Source: Clostridia bacterium
Lineage (GTDB): Bacteria; Bacillota; Clostridia; UBA1381
Reading direction: 5' to 3'
Assembly (NCBI GenBank): GCA_900751885.1
Contig: CAADTH010000050.1
Span: forward strand, 62,001 to 126,000
DNA length: 64,000 bases
Position 1 is the stretch's first letter, and every line of letters starts with the position of its first letter. A model generated the notes under the pieces. The model was given only the letters and a program-made list of their open reading frames with translations, was not told where the DNA came from and made no database searches. The position numbers and the translations under genes are program-made. Positions 17,171 to 26,298 of this stretch are shown here, in pieces.

Positions 17171-17552
17171 AAAGGATGCGACGTGTGTGATTTATAAGGA
17201 CGGGAAGAGCGCCTTATCGAATGAGCGCGGCGTAAGTCCGCTGATTCTGTGGTTGGAGGAGGAGGAAAAGCCGCTTGCAGGCGCCCATGTGGCAGATAAG
17301 GTCATTGGTAAGGCGGCGGCGCTTTTGATGATTTATGCAGGAGTACGAGAGGTGTATGCCGGAGTAATCAGCGAGCCGGCGGCAAGGTGCTTTGAAGCAT
17401 ATCAGATTCCGTATTGCTTTGGACAGATGACCGCGCGGATTGCAAACCGTGCAGGGACAGGGCTTTGTCCGATGGAGGAGCTGTGTATGGAGATTGATGA
17501 CCCTAAGAGGGCATATCAGGCACTCAAAAATAAGCTGCAGGGGAAACAGTAG
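17130..17552 (+). CDS. DUF1893 domain protein
   Basis: 140 residues matching the DUF1893 family, whose Thermotoga member TM1506 has a cytidine-deaminase-like fold. Family phrases are CVIYKDGK near residue 20, GAHVADKVIGKAAALLMIYAGVREVYAGVISEPA (positions about 51-84; key AADKVxGKAAA and ISEPA) and ANRAGTGLCPMEEL near 113-126. The biochemical role is unknown. The start is TTG 17130, ten bases after AGGAGG (17114-17119); ATG 17142 has no such site. The 41-bp overlap with the S-component implies coupled translation, so its job may relate to the transported compound. Confidence 0.82.
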   Translation: MTQEMELTKQILCKKDATCVIYKDGKSALSNERGVSPLILWLEEEEKPLAGAHVADKVIGKAAALLMIYAGVREVYAGVISEPAARCFEAYQIPYCFGQMTARIANRAGTGLCPMEELCMEIDDPKRAYQALKNKLQGKQ

Positions 17553-17590
17553 AATTTCATCTGGCGGCATAGTTATTAAAAAAGAGGCAG

Positions 17591-17635
17591 GACTCAAGGC
17601 TTCCGTTTGCAAGGGAAAGCCTTGAGTCTTTTTGT
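17591..17635 (+). terminator. terminator of the MATE-ECF-DUF1893 operon
   Basis: GACTCAAGGCTT (17591-17602) pairs with AAGCCTTGAGTC (17617-17628), then TTTTT. Confidence 0.9.
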
Positions 17636-17691
17636 GTTGTTCTTCAAACAGAGGTCAAAGGTGCCGCAATGGAACGGGTGGCGGAAAATGG

Positions 17692-17890
17692 CGTCATAAT
17701 GACGTTTTGCAAAACTTTGTTTTTTTACAAAACTGGAAGATAAAAATCAAAAATGGCAAAAAAAATTTATAAATAAACAACCTGAAACAAGCATAGGATG
17801 GGCAAAATGATGGATTATCAGTGATTTTTTTAAAATAATCCGTATAGGTAAAAAGAAAAGGTTGTATACAGAAAGAAGTTATGGTATAAT
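17692..17890 (+). promoter_or_regulatory. promoter and palindrome upstream of the giant repeat protein
   Basis: In the 464-bp gap, TTGTAT (17862-17867), a 17-bp spacer and perfect TATAAT (17885-17890) give a promoter with a leader of about 120 bases. Further upstream CGTCATAATGACG (17692-17704) is a perfect 13-bp palindrome, possibly an operator. The rest is AT-rich with no gene. Confidence 0.6.
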
Positions 17891-18016
17891 TGCACTATAT
17901 TTCAGGTGTACAATCTGAGTTTTATGTAGAAAGTACACATAAAATGGAAAAGAATGTCTGGGAGAAATAGGATAATGCTTCCGGGTGTTTGACAAGTGAA
18001 AGGGGAGAGAGCGAAT

Positions 18017-21000
18017 ATGAACAAAATCATCAAAAAGATGGTGGCAGGCACAATTTCCCTGGCAATGCTGCTGTCGGGACTGGGGACACTGGCGTTTGCG
18101 GCGGATCCGCTTACGATTGAGGACGTGAAGGAAGAGAGCGGAACGCTGACGGCAGTGACATTGAGCGGGACGGCAGACAAAGCCGCAAAGGGAATCGTTG
18201 CGGTATACGAGGACGGGGTGCTGGAGGGTATTTCCCTGACGAGCGATATCGCGCCGGGTGTGCAGTCAGGAGATGTGAATTTGACAGCGCCTTTGACGTA
18301 CAATGCACAGGAGAATACATATAAGGCGATGGTTTGGGAGGTAAGGGACGGCGTTCTGATTCCAATTCCGATTACCAATGTGAAGAATTCGCCGAGCGCT
18401 TCACAGGAGTACACGATTACATGGAAAATCGGACAGACGACGCTGACTGACAAATTGCAGCCGGGCGCGCAGATTACACCGCCGACGACAGGATTTACTC
18501 TGGAGCCTGGCAAGGCAATCAAGAGCTGGTATGCAGAAGGCGATGCAGATAAGACGCCGGTTGAATTCGGCACAGCGTCGGCAGATGCAGTTTATGTCGC
18601 GGACATCGTAAATGAGTATACGATTACATTTAGGACAGACGGAAACGGAACGATTGCTTCAGGCAGTGAAACCGCGAAGGTTCTGGAGGGAGAAAAGGTA
18701 ACGTTCCCAGAAGTGACGCCGAACGAGCACTACACATTTGAAAAATGGGTATTATCCTCGCAGTCGGCAGGTACACCAATCGACCCAGATAATGTAGTGG
18801 CAACGGCGGATGCTACTTACCAGGCAATCTTCCAAGGGGAAGAGCTGACAATCACCTTTGACTATCAGGATGAAGGTGCGACAGCCAATACCACAAAGAC
18901 AGTCCGTTATGGCGAGGTTCTCGCGGAGTATCCGGCTGACCCGACAAGAGAGGGCTACAACTTTGACGCATGGTATACGGCGGCAACCGGCGGCGAAGCA
19001 GTCGATAAGACGCAAAAAACATTTACAGAGAATACCACGCTGTATGCGCGCTGGATTGATACATCTGCACCGACACATACGATTACATTCGGGTCGGATG
19101 AGAACGGTTCGATTGCGGCAGAGGATCAGAGCAAGGAAGCGCAGGAAGGCGCAAGAGTGCCATTCCCGACAAGTACACCGAATGAGGGGTATGAGTTTGT
19201 AAAATGGGTGCTCGTGACAGGTGAGAGCGAGCAGGATGTTGCAAATCCACAGGCGGAGACTGTCACGGCGGATGCAACGTATAAGGCAATCCATCAGAAG
19301 AAGACCTATACGATTACATTTGAGTCAGATGAAAACGGAGCGGTAGCAGAGGAGAACAAGACGCTGACTGTTGCACACGGCGACAAGGTGGTATTCCCTG
19401 CGACAACGCCAAACGAGGGCTATGAATTGGCAAAATGGATTGTCAAGGATGACCCGGAAAAGACGGCAGTGGACACAGACAACACGACTGCGGCGGCAAA
19501 TGTGACTTATCAGGCAGTCCATGAGATTATACAATATACTGTTACATTCGAGTATGAGGACGGCACGACAGCGGCAGTCCAAAAGAAGGTGCTTCCAAAC
19601 ACCGTTCTTGCAGAGTATCCGGCTGACCCGACAAAGGCAGGATTTATATTTGTGGGCTGGGCAACTGCTCAGACGGGCGGCGTGCCAATCGACGAGGCGA
19701 CCTACAGCTTTACAGGAGATACCACGCTGTATGCGCAGTGGCTTGCAGAAGGCACGACAGTCAATGTCACAGTCAACAACAAGGTAGGAAATACAGTACT
19801 TGAGACGTATTCTGATACGGCACAGGCGGGCGAAGTCTATCAGGCGAAGCTGGCACAGACCGGATATAAGCTCAAAGACGGCATCTACTATGTGATGAAG
19901 CAGGATGCGAAAACGTCGATTCACGCATATGCGGCGGCGGTCACGCTGGATATCGAGTTTGAGGCGATGGCAGACTCCGACAAGGTGCTCGAATACGAGG
20001 ACTTCAACAACATTACAGGCACATGGGGATTTGTATATGGTAAGTCAGCAAGCGGACAAAAAAGCGTAAAAGTTGAAGATGGGGTACTAAAATTAACAGA
20101 TATAGGTGCCACAGGATATTCGGATAGAAAAACGTTTACCGACGGAGTGGAGGATGCAAAGAAGCTGAATATTTCCTTTGACTGGACATCCAGAACAGAG
20201 GGAGGAAACTCAAGAAGCTCCCGATTTGATTTAGAGGATGCGGATAAGAATCCAATATTATCCATTTATGCCCAAGGAGGAGAAGGCGCTTACTACGCAA
20301 TCAATAAAGTTTGTGTTATAGATAAAGAAAATCCAGACAAAAGTGGTATAAAATTTGGAGACGCATGGAAGAAGGGAGCTACTTGTCCATGGTATACTAT
20401 CAATCTGACACTGGATTTTGAGGCAAAAACAATCAGTGGAACGATTACAGGAGGAACAGAGCCTGTGACGATTCCTTCTACCAGCATTAATGCGACTGGC
20501 TTGGGACAGCTTGCCGCGTATGATGTGTATTCTGCGGCACCACAACAAATTGACAATATCAAAATCGCGGCAGATAAAGCGGTTCACACAGTAACATGGA
20601 AGGTTGAGGGGACGACTCTCACAAAGAAATTCGCAGAGGGCGCACCAATGGTTCCGCCGACCAGCGGTTATACATTGGCGGCAGACAAGGGAATCAAGAA
20701 CTGGTATGCAGAGGGAGACGACAGCAAAACTCCGGTTGATCTCAGCGCAATGGGCGCAAACGATGCAGTTTATGTTGCTAACGTTGTGGATGCATACACA
20801 ATCACCTTTACCTCAGATGAAAATGGTACAATTGCTGAGGGAAGCGAGACTGCAAAGGTAGCAGATGGAAACAAGGTGACATTCCCACAGATGACAGCGA
20901 ACGAAAACTATGAACTCAAGCACTGGGTATCGGTTGGAACAGGTGCAGAGGGCGCGGACGAGATTGTCGCAGATCCGAATGCTGTAACAGCGACAGCGAA

Positions 21001-23869
21001 TGTGACATACAAGGCAATCCATCAGGGACAGGAAAAGACGGTCACATTCAAGTATCAGGACGGCGCGACAGCAGATGCGACAAAGACAGTCCGTTATAAC
21101 GAAGTTCTCTCAGAGTATCCGGCAGATCCGACAAGGGATGGATACAACTTTATAGGCTGGTCGTTGGAAGCGAGCGGCGCTGTGATTGCGAAAGACAGTT
21201 ATGTATTTACAGGAGACACTACGCTGTACGCGCAGTGGGTCGATGCCAGCGCGACGACCTATACCGTCACATTCCAGGATGGAGAGACACCACTTGGAAG
21301 TGCACTTGTGGTAGAGAATGAAAAGGTAAAGGAAGACGAAATTCCGACAGTAGCAGATACCGATACAAAGTACTTCAAGGGATGGACCAGCGATGACGGC
21401 GTTACTGTAAAGACGGCGGCAGAAATCGCACAGATTGCTGTAACAGCAGACATCACCTATACCGCAGTATGGGGCAACCTCTATACTGTTACCTATGATA
21501 TCGGTATCGGCGGCACAACGACACAAGAGACACTCACAGAAAAGGTGAAGGAAAACGAGAAGCCGGCAGCGGTTCCGACTGTTACAGCAACTGCAGGCTA
21601 TGAATTAGCCGGTTGGATTTCCTCGCTGGATTCAGAAAAGACAGAGATTGCGCCGGCTGATATGGCAAACCAGACCATCACAGCAGATGTGACCTATACA
21701 GCGTCCTACTGTGTACCAGAGACAGGAACCATTATCGGAACGCCACTATTTGGTACACTGAAGAACGGCAAGATTTATAGAGAAACGTTTGACGGATATG
21801 ACAAGTCAGTGTGGACGGGTGATAGTGCGCGAATGACTACCGGCACAGAGGTCAGCGGCACTGCAACAAATGGAAATATTGCAAACCCTACTGCGCCACA
21901 AGGAGATTTTCCAAATCCGATAGTGGGAAATGCATTAGATTTCAAAGGAAATACCGACAGAACCTATAAAGCAAGCAACATGCTAAATGTACCATATACA
22001 GCAGGTCAGGTAAAATTCAGCATGGATTACTTCAACAGAGTAGGAACTCCAAAAAATGGAGCTGGAGGCGGTTCCCGAATTGCGTTGGTTGATTCTGACG
22101 GTAAGGAAGTATTTGTATTCAGCCAGGCGGAAGACTTTTTTGCTACATCAAATTTTGACTGTATTTATGTAGATGGAGTAGCACAATATAATTTAAAGAC
22201 CATCACGCAGAATTGGCCGGCAAAGCTCACAGAATGTACGATTGACTTGGATAAAGGCACAGTCACATTTAATCTGGAGCATGGATATAGAGACAACGGT
22301 ACCAGCTTTGGAAAGAAGAGCTCTGGACAGAAGGTTGTCAGCGGACTGACCATCAAGGATATTGCAGGAATTACATGGGAGACAACTCGTCCAAAAGCTG
22401 AAAAAAGTGCAATTGACAATGTATTTCTTTATAATGTTGTGCCGCAGGGGAGAAAAGCGGTAACGATTACAGCGACAACAGATGGAACTGTACCGATGGA
22501 AGAGGCAAAGGTAACCATTGGAACACAGACAATTGAAACCAATGCAGAAGGCAAAGCAGTCTTCTACCGCGAAGCAGGAAACTATGACTACACGGTTTCG
22601 AAGGTCGGATATGAAAATGCGACAGGAACAATTACGGTAGCTGACGCGGATGTCACAGAGACAGTGACCATGACACCTGCGGTGATAAAAGAGTACACCT
22701 TTACAGCGAAGAACGAAGCAGGCGATGCGGTTTCTCCTATCACAGTGGAGGTGAAATTGGGTGACGACATTGTGACGCCGAAAGAAGGCGCGGTGTATGA
22801 GCTTGCCGAGGGCGCGACATACACCTATACGGTTACCAATGAAGGATATGACCCGCTGACGGGAAGTATCACGATTGCGGCGGATACATCACAAAGCATT
22901 GAGGTGACACTGCCAGAGCTGACGTATACACTCAAGTTTACCACGCTTCCATTTGCGACAGTGAAGCTGAACGCCGGAACATCCACAAGCGGAAAAGAGG
23001 TCAAAGAGGAGACAGTAGTGGCAGATGAAGCAGGGGAAGCGACGCTTACGACAAATGTTCCGGTCGGTTCTTACACGTATGATGTGACGACAGATAACAC
23101 GTACTGCGCGAATATCACAGGTGCGGCGCTTGCAGTACCGGGTGAGGGTGTAGTGACGGATAAGACGGTTACCACCTCCGCGATTCTGGGTTATAAGGAT
23201 GCAACGATGCTTTATGGAGATGATTTCACGTATCCGCTTGAAACGGATTTGAAAGCGATGAATGTATGGGCGACAACTTTTAAAAACACAACTTGGGGAT
23301 ACTTTAAGGTGACATCAGATGGGAATGGGAATGGCAAACTAAAGAATCTACTGAACAACGGTGATGATGGTCTGTACGCTTTCCTTACACCAAATGCAGC
23401 AATAGCGAATGCAAAGGTGCCATCAGCGGATGCTGTTTTGACTGTATCGGAAGCAATGCAAACTATTGAGTTCGATTTGGGGTATGGGGATTATTATAAC
23501 GATATAAAAGGCAATAAAAACAGAAAAAATGATGCGGTGCAGATTAAGGTTGGAGATGTCACAGTAGTAGAATATACCACAGGTGCATCTGCAGCACAGC
23601 TTCAAGCCGGAAGCGCAACACTTTCTGATGTTTATGAGAAGTGGGTTCATGTAGCAGTTTCGATTGAGGGAACAACCGCAACGGTTACATTGACAAAATA
23701 TAACGCAGGTGTATTGGATTCATCCACGGCAGTCACAGGAACTGTTGATTTGGGAGCAGGAAATGAATTAAAGACACTCACAATCAATACAGCGAGTGGT
23801 GCAAGCGGCTGGGGTGCGATTGCATTTGACAATGTAGAAATCAAAAAAGCGGCAACACCGGTAGAATAA
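18017..23869 (+). CDS. giant secreted repeat protein (InlB-type repeats, LamG-like and Cna/CarboxypepD-like modules)
   Basis: 1,950 residues with a signal peptide (1 to about 32, ending AFAAD) and no catalytic motif. Regions by position: InlB B-type (Listeria-Bacteroides) repeats at about 18,400-19,970, a LamG-like sandwich at about 19,980-20,570, more InlB repeats to 21,710, a second LamG-like domain at 21,760-22,440, three prealbumin-like Cna/carboxypeptidase-regulatory modules at 22,450-23,190, and a third LamG-like domain to the end. Repeat phrases include EYPADPTREGYNFDAWYT and TLYAQW; near-identical DNA (GAGTATCCGGC) recurs near 18,930, 19,620 and 21,120. There is no LPXTG, SLH or dockerin, so the attachment is unclear. 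Likely an adhesin or glycan-binding scaffold; inference. Confidence 0.85.
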   Translation: MNKIIKKMVAGTISLAMLLSGLGTLAFAADPLTIEDVKEESGTLTAVTLSGTADKAAKGIVAVYEDGVLEGISLTSDIAPGVQSGDVNLTAPLTYNAQENTYKAMVWEVRDGVLIPIPITNVKNSPSASQEYTITWKIGQTTLTDKLQPGAQITPPTTGFTLEPGKAIKSWYAEGDADKTPVEFGTASADAVYVADIVNEYTITFRTDGNGTIASGSETAKVLEGEKVTFPEVTPNEHYTFEKWVLSSQSAGTPIDPDNVVATADATYQAIFQGEELTITFDYQDEGATANTTKTVRYGEVLAEYPADPTREGYNFDAWYTAATGGEAVDKTQKTFTENTTLYARWIDTSAPTHTITFGSDENGSIAAEDQSKEAQEGARVPFPTSTPNEGYEFVKWVLVTGESEQDVANPQAETVTADATYKAIHQKKTYTITFESDENGAVAEENKTLTVAHGDKVVFPATTPNEGYELAKWIVKDDPEKTAVDTDNTTAAANVTYQAVHEIIQYTVTFEYEDGTTAAVQKKVLPNTVLAEYPADPTKAGFIFVGWATAQTGGVPIDEATYSFTGDTTLYAQWLAEGTTVNVTVNNKVGNTVLETYSDTAQAGEVYQAKLAQTGYKLKDGIYYVMKQDAKTSIHAYAAAVTLDIEFEAMADSDKVLEYEDFNNITGTWGFVYGKSASGQKSVKVEDGVLKLTDIGATGYSDRKTFTDGVEDAKKLNISFDWTSRTEGGNSRSSRFDLEDADKNPILSIYAQGGEGAYYAINKVCVIDKENPDKSGIKFGDAWKKGATCPWYTINLTLDFEAKTISGTITGGTEPVTIPSTSINATGLGQLAAYDVYSAAPQQIDNIKIAADKAVHTVTWKVEGTTLTKKFAEGAPMVPPTSGYTLAADKGIKNWYAEGDDSKTPVDLSAMGANDAVYVANVVDAYTITFTSDENGTIAEGSETAKVADGNKVTFPQMTANENYELKHWVSVGTGAEGADEIVADPNAVTATANVTYKAIHQGQEKTVTFKYQDGATADATKTVRYNEVLSEYPADPTRDGYNFIGWSLEASGAVIAKDSYVFTGDTTLYAQWVDASATTYTVTFQDGETPLGSALVVENEKVKEDEIPTVADTDTKYFKGWTSDDGVTVKTAAEIAQIAVTADITYTAVWGNLYTVTYDIGIGGTTTQETLTEKVKENEKPAAVPTVTATAGYELAGWISSLDSEKTEIAPADMANQTITADVTYTASYCVPETGTIIGTPLFGTLKNGKIYRETFDGYDKSVWTGDSARMTTGTEVSGTATNGNIANPTAPQGDFPNPIVGNALDFKGNTDRTYKASNMLNVPYTAGQVKFSMDYFNRVGTPKNGAGGGSRIALVDSDGKEVFVFSQAEDFFATSNFDCIYVDGVAQYNLKTITQNWPAKLTECTIDLDKGTVTFNLEHGYRDNGTSFGKKSSGQKVVSGLTIKDIAGITWETTRPKAEKSAIDNVFLYNVVPQGRKAVTITATTDGTVPMEEAKVTIGTQTIETNAEGKAVFYREAGNYDYTVSKVGYENATGTITVADADVTETVTMTPAVIKEYTFTAKNEAGDAVSPITVEVKLGDDIVTPKEGAVYELAEGATYTYTVTNEGYDPLTGSITIAADTSQSIEVTLPELTYTLKFTTLPFATVKLNAGTSTSGKEVKEETVVADEAGEATLTTNVPVGSYTYDVTTDNTYCANITGAALAVPGEGVVTDKTVTTSAILGYKDATMLYGDDFTYPLETDLKAMNVWATTFKNTTWGYFKVTSDGNGNGKLKNLLNNGDDGLYAFLTPNAAIANAKVPSADAVLTVSEAMQTIEFDLGYGDYYNDIKGNKNRKNDAVQIKVGDVTVVEYTTGASAAQLQAGSATLSDVYEKWVHVAVSIEGTTATVTLTKYNAGVLDSSTAVTGTVDLGAGNELKTLTINTASGASGWGAIAFDNVEIKKAATPVE

Positions 23870-23881
23870 GAAGGCAGATAA

Positions 23882-23911
23882 AAAGAATGGGCTTTAAGCC
23901 CATTCTTTTTA
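23882..23911 (+). terminator. terminator after the giant repeat protein
   Basis: AAGAATGGGCTT pairs with AAGCCCATTCTT, then TTTAT. Confidence 0.85.
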
Positions 23912-23941
23912 TGCCGAAGGAAAGACAAAGGAGGATATCAG

Positions 23942-24274
23942 ATGATTAGAAAAGGAAATGATGCGCTTTGCCGGCGGCTGGACGACAAAAGCAGCAGAAA
24001 AATTCTCGCGCATGAGAATGGACTCATGATGGTGGAGGTTTCATTTGAAAAGGATGGTGTGGGTGCGGTGCATACCCATCCGCATGAGCAGGTCAGCTAT
24101 GTGGCAAAGGGACGGTTCTTGTTTGAATTGGATGGAGAAAAAGAGGAGATTACAGTGGGAGACAGCGTGTATATTCCGCCCAATACCAAACATGGGCTTG
24201 TGGCGCTCTCAGACGCGGTGATTGTGGATGTATTCACACCGCAGAGGGAGGATTTTCTCATAGAATCCAAATAA
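23942..24274 (+). CDS. small cupin-domain protein
   Basis: 110 residues forming a single cupin barrel. Motif 1 is about residues 43-60 with HTHPHEQVSYV, and motif 2 about 75-90 with VGDSVYIPPNTKHG, retaining the His/Glu/His metal ligands. Such stand-alone cupins occur as isomerases, dioxygenases or sugar/amino-acid-binding proteins, and nothing here decides between these. Strong AAGGAGG precedes ATG 23942. A terminator separates it from the giant gene and no promoter is evident in the short gap, so it may depend on read-through. Confidence 0.88.
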   Translation: MIRKGNDALCRRLDDKSSRKILAHENGLMMVEVSFEKDGVGAVHTHPHEQVSYVAKGRFLFELDGEKEEITVGDSVYIPPNTKHGLVALSDAVIVDVFTPQREDFLIESK

Positions 24275-24275
24275 A

Positions 24276-24319
24276 CAAAGGGGCTGTAAAAAAACCAAGT
24301 TTTTTTACAGCCCCTTTGT
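24276..24319 (+). terminator. terminator after the cupin gene
   Basis: CAAAGGGGCTGTAAAAAAA pairs with TTTTTTACAGCCCCTTTG around a four-base loop; strong stem with T-rich 3' arm. Confidence 0.8.
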
Positions 24320-24334
24320 TGGGGGATAGGAAAA

Positions 24335-24551
24335 AATAGTACAGAACGGACGAAGCGAAGGAAACAGCGGCATCTGCCGCTGTTTCCCTTGCCCGACGGC
24401 GTACGATTGTACTCCGAGGGTGAGCTTCGTCCGGAGCATAAAGCATGGATTTCTACCTTAGAACAAGTATCATATTTGAAGTTAGAGTCAGCTTATTTTC
24501 AGCTTTTATCCTGCTTTATGCGGTCTGTACATGTTTTACAGACCCTTTTTT
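24335..24551 (+). ncRNA. structured intergenic element ending in an intrinsic terminator
   Basis: An outer stem CGGACGAAGC (24347-24356) with GCTTCGTCCG (24424-24433) encloses two hairpins. The first is GGAAACAGCGGC (24360-24371) with GCCGCTGTTTCC (24376-24387), 12 perfect pairs; the second is around GTACGATTGTAC (24401-24412). This gives a three-way-junction layout. Ninety bases on, GGTCTGTA (24522-24529) pairs with TACAGACC (24537-24544) before TTTTTT, a plus-strand terminator. No convincing protein is encoded. It may be a small RNA with its own terminator or a palindromic intergenic repeat or MITE remnant. I do not recognise a family. Confidence 0.5.
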
Positions 24552-26298
24552 ATGCGAATTGAGCGCGGTAGAGATCCCTGTAAACGCCCTTTTTCTCTAG
24601 CAGTTCTTGGTGCGTGCCTTGCTCGACGATATCGCCGTGTTGCATCACGAGAATCAAGTCCGCGTTTTGAATCGTGGACAGACGGTGGGCAATCACAAAG
24701 CTGGTCTTGCCCTCCATCAGAACCTGCATTGCCTCCTGAATTTGTAGCTCTGTCCGGGTGTCCACATTTGACGTTGCCTCATCCAAAATGAGCATATGGG
24801 AAGGGGAGAGCATTGCACGCGCAATGGTGAGAAGCTGTTTTTGCCCTTTGGAAATATTAACGCCGTCGTCAGTGAGGAAGGTATCGTAGCCGTCCGGCAG
24901 GCTCATGATGTAATCATGGATTTTTACGGCCTTTGCCGCCTGTATGACCTCCTCCTTGGTTGCGGCTTCTGCTCCATAGGCGATGTTGTCAAAGATGGTT
25001 CCATGAAAGAGCCAGGTATCCTGCAAAACCATGGTGTAGGCAAGGCGAAGGCTTGCGCGCGTGACCCTGGTGATGTCGTGTCCATCCACATAGATGGCGC
25101 CCTTGTTGGGGTCATAGAAGCGCATCAAAAGATTGATGAGTGTTGTCTTTCCTGCGCCGGTTGGACCGACGACAGCAATCAGACTGCCGGGCTTTGCATT
25201 CAGAGAGAGGTCATGGATGATAGGCGTTTGAGGATGATAGCCGAATTGGACATGGGAGATGCGGACGTCTCCCGTTACATTCTCTAAAGAGACCGCGTCC
25301 TCGACATCCTCCTTTTCTGGAAGCTGGTCAATCAGGTTAAACACACGCTCTGCCGCCGCAAATGCGGATTGAAGCTCGCTTAGAATATTTGCCATCTCGT
25401 TGATTGGTCCGGAGAATTTTCTGGAATACAGCACAAAGGCAGAGATGTTTCCAAGTGATAATGCGTGAAAGAGATATAGAATTGCGCCGAAGGTGCTGAC
25501 AAGGGCGAGGGATAGGTTATTGATAAAGTTTACAGACGGTCCCACGGTACTGCCGTAGTAATCGGCGTTGTAGTAGGCATCGACAGCGTCCTCGTTTACC
25601 TTGTCAAAGCGTCCAATCATGGTTTCCTCCTGATGGTACGCTTTGATGGTTTTCTGTCCTGAGATGATTTCCTCCACAAAGCCGTTGAGCTCGCCGAGCT
25701 TTTTGGAGCGCAGGCGAAACAGGGGACGAACCTTTGCGGTACGCCGTTTGGTGAACACAACGGTAATCGGTATCGTGACGAGAAATACAATCAATAGAAT
25801 CGGCGACAGGGCAAGCATTCCCAAAAACGATCCGGCAACGGTGATGAAGCTGGTACAGATTTGCAATAAATCGTTCGAGAGAGAGGCATTTACCGTGTCG
25901 ATATCGTAGGAGATGCGGCTGATGATGTCCCCTGTCTGGTATCCGTCAAAGAAGCTGATTGGGAGATCTAACAGCTTATCAAATAAATCCTTGCGCATTT
26001 GAAACACCACCTTTTGACTGAGGTGTATCATGAGGATAGACAGTGCGTAGGAGAGAACCGACGATAGGATGTAGAAGATAAGCATTAGGGCGCAGTAGAA
26101 AAATACCTGCTGGAAGATGACCATTCCTTTCCCCGGCTCGATTGCGTCAATCGCGCGTCCGGACAGCATTGGTCCGAGGAGTGCCAGAAGGTTGCTCGAC
26201 ACAGTAAGAACGATGGCGAGAACCAGAAGCCATTTGTATTGGTACAGGTACTTCCACAGCCTGAAAAGAATGAATTTGCGGCTTTTCTTTTGCTTCAT
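24550..26298 (-). CDS. ABC exporter half-transporter B (permease-ATPase fusion)
   Basis: 582 residues: six transmembrane helices (about 20-310) fused to an ATPase domain (about 345-575). The motifs are Walker A GPTGAGKTT, signature NISKGQKQ (a variant of LSGGQ), Walker B MLILDEATSNVD and H-loop AHRLST. Together with the gene upstream it makes a heterodimeric type IV exporter, probably of drugs or lipids. ATG 26298 sits behind GGGAGG and overlaps the upstream stop codon (ATGA). The signature S-K-G instead of S-G-G means one composite ATP site may be degenerate or weak, as in asymmetric heterodimers. Regulated with the MarR gene. Confidence 0.93.
   Translation of the reverse strand: MKQKKSRKFILFRLWKYLYQYKWLLVLAIVLTVSSNLLALLGPMLSGRAIDAIEPGKGMVIFQQVFFYCALMLIFYILSSVLSYALSILMIHLSQKVVFQMRKDLFDKLLDLPISFFDGYQTGDIISRISYDIDTVNASLSNDLLQICTSFITVAGSFLGMLALSPILLIVFLVTIPITVVFTKRRTAKVRPLFRLRSKKLGELNGFVEEIISGQKTIKAYHQEETMIGRFDKVNEDAVDAYYNADYYGSTVGPSVNFINNLSLALVSTFGAILYLFHALSLGNISAFVLYSRKFSGPINEMANILSELQSAFAAAERVFNLIDQLPEKEDVEDAVSLENVTGDVRISHVQFGYHPQTPIIHDLSLNAKPGSLIAVVGPTGAGKTTLINLLMRFYDPNKGAIYVDGHDITRVTRASLRLAYTMVLQDTWLFHGTIFDNIAYGAEAATKEEVIQAAKAVKIHDYIMSLPDGYDTFLTDDGVNISKGQKQLLTIARAMLSPSHMLILDEATSNVDTRTELQIQEAMQVLMEGKTSFVIAHRLSTIQNADLILVMQHGDIVEQGTHQELLEKKGVYRDLYRAQFA

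Noticed and set aside
18920..21250. Repeated DNA blocks considered as a CRISPR array
   Set aside because: Repeats are in frame, encode InlB-type protein repeats, and lack regular spacers.
24258..24446. A 62-residue minus-strand frame over the structured element
   Set aside because: Overlaps two strong palindromes, and no ribosome site was seen.
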